The notes under the pieces: generated by a model
What the model was told of the DNA's origin: nothing
The model's database searches: none
Seen by the model: the letters and a program-made list of their open reading frames with translations, nothing else
Translations under genes and position numbers: made by a program
Part shown: piece after piece, positions 61,121 through 64,000 of the stretch
How positions within the stretch are numbered: position 1 is the first letter of the stretch
How the letters are laid out: the number at the start of each line of letters is the position of its first letter
Assembly (NCBI GenBank): GCA_963761445.1
Contig: CAVXHV010000019.1
Location: forward strand, 186,001-250,000
Source of the DNA: CAVXHV01 sp963761445
GTDB lineage: Bacteria > Planctomycetota > Planctomycetia > Isosphaerales > Isosphaeraceae
Direction of reading: 5' to 3'
Length of the DNA: 64,000 nucleotides

Positions 61121-64000
61121 ATGGACCGCCCCGGAAACGAAGTGAAGGCGTTCTTTATCGCGTCTCTCGACCATGAAGCGGGCGCCGATCGCGCAGCTTA
61201 CCTGGACGCTGCCTGCGGGGACAATGCCGATCTGAGGCGGCGGGTCGAAGCCCTGCTGGCTGCCCACGAGCGCGCGGATGAAGTCCTGGGCCCCGCTGGT
61301 GAGCAATCGGGCGATTCTGCCACGATCGACTCGAACGCGGATAGCCCGAGAAACGACGGGATGATCGGGCAATTGTCAGAACCCGCGGTTTCTTCGTCGG
61401 GGGCGACAATCACGGACGAGTATCGATCGACGGCCAGACCGGACGTCCTGATCGCCGGTCGCTACATGCTTAAGGAAAAGCTCGGCGAAGGTGGGATGGG
61501 CGAAGTGTGGGTCGCCAAGCAAACCGAGCCGGTCAGGCGTAAGGTGGCGCTGAAGCTCATCAAGACCGGCATGGATACCAGAGCGGTACTGGCGCGGTTC
61601 GAGCAGGAGCGCCAGGCTCTGGCGATGATGGACCACCCCAATATCGCCGGCGTGCTCGACGGCGGCCTGACGCCGGGCGGCCAGCCTTTTTTCGTGATGG
61701 AGCTGGTCAACGGTCTGCCGCTGACGAGATTCTGCGACGAGGCCAAACTTACGCCGAAGGAGCGGCTGGAACTGTTCGTCCCAATCTGCCAGGCGGTGCA
61801 GCATGCCGCATCAGAAAGGGATCGTCCACCGCGATTTGAAGCCGGCCAACATCCTGGTCACGCTCATCGACGGCAAGCCGGTTCCCAAAGTCATCGACTT
61901 TGGCGTGGCCAAGGCGACAGGCGGCAAGCTGACCGCCGTGTCCCTATCAACACAATTTGGCGCTGTGGTCGGCACGCTGGAGTACATGTCGCCCGAACAG
62001 GCGGCCTTTTCGGGCGTCGATATCGATACTCGGGCCGACGTTTATTCGGTCGGCGTGATCCTGTACGAGCTGTTGACGGGTCTTCGTCCCATCGATGTGA
62101 AACGACTGAAGAACGTCGCGCTCGCGGAGATGATTCGTATCATCCAGGAAGATCAGCCGTCGAAGCCCTCGACGCGCCTCTCCACCGATGAGTCGCTGCC
62201 ATCGCTGGCAGCAATGCGCCACACGGAACCGAATCGACTGATCGCGCTCTTGCGCGGCGAACTCGACTGGGTGGTGATGAAATGCCTGGAAAAGAGCCGC
62301 GAGCGACGCTACGAGACTGTCAACGAGTTGGCTCGCGATGTAGAGCGGTACCTCGCCGATCTACCGGTGGAAGCACGGCCACCCAGCACGGGATATCGCC
62401 TGCGCAAGTTCCTGCGGCGGAACAAAGGGCCGGTGCTGGCGGCAAGCCTAGTGCTCTTGGCGCTGGTGGCCGGTCTCGCGTTGGCCTCGTACGGATTCGT
62501 GCGCGCCAAATCCGAGAGGGACATCGCAGACAAGGCTCGGATCGAGGCTCAGGTACAAAAGGAGATCGCGGACGATGCGAGCATCAAGGCCCTGGCACAG
62601 AAGAGGATTGCGGACGATCAGAAGCGATTGGCCCTCGAGAACGCGAGCAAATCGCGTGAAAGCGCGAGGACGGCTGACCTGAGACTGGCCGAGGGCCTCA
62701 TTTCGCAGGGTGACCTGATGAGCCTCGCCGGCCGATTTGACGAGGCACACGCGCTCTACACGGAAGCGTATGATAAATTCGCCGAGTCGAAGGCACCATT
62801 GACCGCTGCAGAGGCCGGTCTTTGGAGCTCATATCATCAAACGGACTTTCCGTTGCTGAGTTTCACCGGGCACTCCCGTGGGGTGACCAGCGTCGCCATC
62901 GCACCCGACGGCCGAACCGCGCTGTCGGGGAGTGAGGACAAGACGCTGAAGCTCTGGGACCTGGCCACCGGAGTCGAGCTGCGCACCTACACCGGACACT
63001 CCGACGCGGTGAACAGCGTCGCCATTGCCCCCGACGGCCGAACCGCGCTCTCGGGGAGTGAGGACAAGACGCTGAAGCTCTGGGACCTGGCCGGCGGAAA
63101 GGAGCTGCGCACCTTCACCGGGCACTCCGACAGAGTGACCGGCGTGGCTATCGCCCCGGACAACCGAACCGCGCTGTCGGGGAGTGAGGACAAGACGCTG
63201 AAGCTCTGGGACCTGGCCAGCGGAAAGGAGCTGCGCACCTTCACCGGACACTCCGACGCTGTGACCTGCGTCGCCATCTCCCCGGACGGCCGAACCGCGC
63301 TGTCGGGGAGTGGGGACAAGACGCTGAAGCTCTGGGACCTGGCCAGCGGAAGAGAGCTACGCACCTTTGCCGGGCACTCCAGTTGGGTTAGAAGCGTCGC
63401 CATCGCCCCAGGCGGCCGTGCGGCGCTCTCGGCGGATGGGGTGACGCTGAAGCTCTGGGATCTGGCCGGCGGAAAGGAGCTGCGCACCTTTACCGGGCAC
63501 ACCGGTGCGGTGTTCAGCGTCGCCATCGCCCCCGACGGCCGAACGGCTCTTTCTTCCAGTGGCGACAAGACGCTGAGGCTCTGGGACCTGGCCAGCGGAA
63601 AGGAGCTGCGCACTTTCACCGGCCACTCCGGTTGGGCGAGATGCGTCGCCATCGCCCCCGACGGCCGTACCGCGCTCTCCGGGAGTTCGGAACATAAGGT
63701 CATCGACCAGCATTTGGACAATACGCTGAAGCTCTGGGACCTGACCAGCAGAAAAGAACCGCGCACCCTGGCCGGGCACCTTAGTGGCGTAACCAGCGTC
63801 GCCATCGCCCCGGACGGCCGAACCGCGCTCTCCGGGAGTTGGGACAAGACGCTGAGGCTCTGGGACCTGGCCAGCGGAAAAGAGTTACGCATCTACAGCG
63901 GGCACACTCAAGGGGTGACCAGCGTCGCCATCGCCCCGGACGGCCGAACCGCGCTCTCCGGGAGTTGTTTTCAAGAGCCGCTGAAGCTCTGGGACCTGAC
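61121..64000 (+). CDS. Ser/Thr protein kinase with membrane helix and WD40 array (3' end outside window), apparent frameshift near 61806
   Basis: The start at 61121 gives MDRPGNEVKAFFIASLDHEAG; an ATG 12 bp upstream is equal in merit. The kinase domain shows GEGGMGEVWVAK, VALKLIK and then, after one extra base near 61806, HQKGIVHRDLKPANILV, VIDFGVAK and GTLEYMSPEQ. A transmembrane helix near 62445-62500 (VLAASLVLLALVAGLALASYGF) precedes a coiled region. From ~62850 there are about nine WD40 units of ~42 residues (TGHS-x-x-V-x-x-VAIAPDGRTALSGS, DKTLKLWDLASGKELRT), nearly identical, up to the window end. Typical planctomycete signalling kinase, likely coupled to the upstream sigma factor. Confidence 0.85.
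62850..64000 (+). repeat. WD40-coding tandem repeat, ~126-bp units, about nine copies
   Basis: Units share long near-identical strings, e.g. GACGGCCGAACCGCGCT and AAGCTCTGGGACCTGGCC. The similarity is higher than usual between WD40 repeats and points to recent internal duplication or gene conversion. The array continues past the window. Confidence 0.8.

Noticed and set aside
62850..64000. Regular repeats resembling a CRISPR array
   Set aside because: The 126-bp unit encodes WD40 blades in frame within the kinase gene; there are no short repeats with unique spacers.

Overview
The window is GC-rich chromosomal DNA from a planctomycete, most likely of the Isosphaeraceae type. The basis is gene content: paired DUF1501 and DUF1549/DUF1553 (PSD1/PSCyt) secreted proteins, ECF sigma factors fused to membrane-anchored extracytoplasmic domains, WD40 proteins including a Ser/Thr kinase with a WD40 array, many lineage-type hypothetical membrane proteins, lpxA, and an HU protein with an acidic tail. 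There is no rRNA and one tRNA (Gln-TTG, 42648-42718, minus strand).

Layout. 0-4.7 kb: the end of an aldo/keto reductase and three tandem paralogous membrane proteins with an STN-like domain. 4.7-8.6 kb: a DUF1549/1553-DUF1501 pair. 9.1-13.4 kb: a tandem duplicate of a TPR-like membrane protein, a PH-like membrane protein and a GSP17M-like protein. 13.4-18.9 kb: a DUF1501 protein, an ABC ATPase, a membrane-anchored ECF sigma factor and a sigma2/coiled-coil chimera. 19-24.7 kb: two hypotheticals, then a DUF1549/1553-DUF1501-WD40 operon. 25-29 kb: a TIR membrane protein with a 942-residue repeat protein whose 3' end runs into an IS3-type remnant. 29.5-32.2 kb: a single protein joining an ECF sigma factor, a membrane segment, carboxypeptidase-regulatory-like domains and a TlpA-like thioredoxin. 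32.4-36 kb: a molybdenum cofactor operon (XdhC, a MocA-MoaD fusion, MoaE, MoaA). 36-40.9 kb: two YkgJ-type proteins, HU, a small lipoprotein, a secreted protein, an M24 peptidase and an LRR protein. 41-50 kb: a partly decayed tandem family, tRNA-Gln, a BolA-like protein, rex, ribD, an anti-sigma-like pair, lpxA and a Gfo/Idh/MocA oxidoreductase. 50.6-51.4 kb: a GNAT toxin-antitoxin module.

51.6-60.2 kb is a mobile, plasmid-like block. It has a 703-bp IS21-like element reduced to its ends and flanked by a CCTGAA duplication; an AT-rich origin-like segment with a DnaA box; a replication-initiator-like gene split by a 2,634-bp insertion sequence flanked by a TCAGAA duplication; a parA/ribbon-helix-helix-like operon beside a perfect 26-bp palindrome and related repeats; a tyrosine recombinase; and a divergent P-loop-like ATPase. 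The chromosomal style resumes at 60.4 kb with an ECF sigma factor and a kinase-WD40 gene that leaves the window.

About fifteen apparent single-base frameshifts interrupt roughly ten otherwise well-conserved genes, including ribD and the kinase. Reading resumes cleanly after each one. I treat these as probable consensus indels rather than gene decay, and give full spans for the affected genes. All calls come from reading the sequence; no database search was run.
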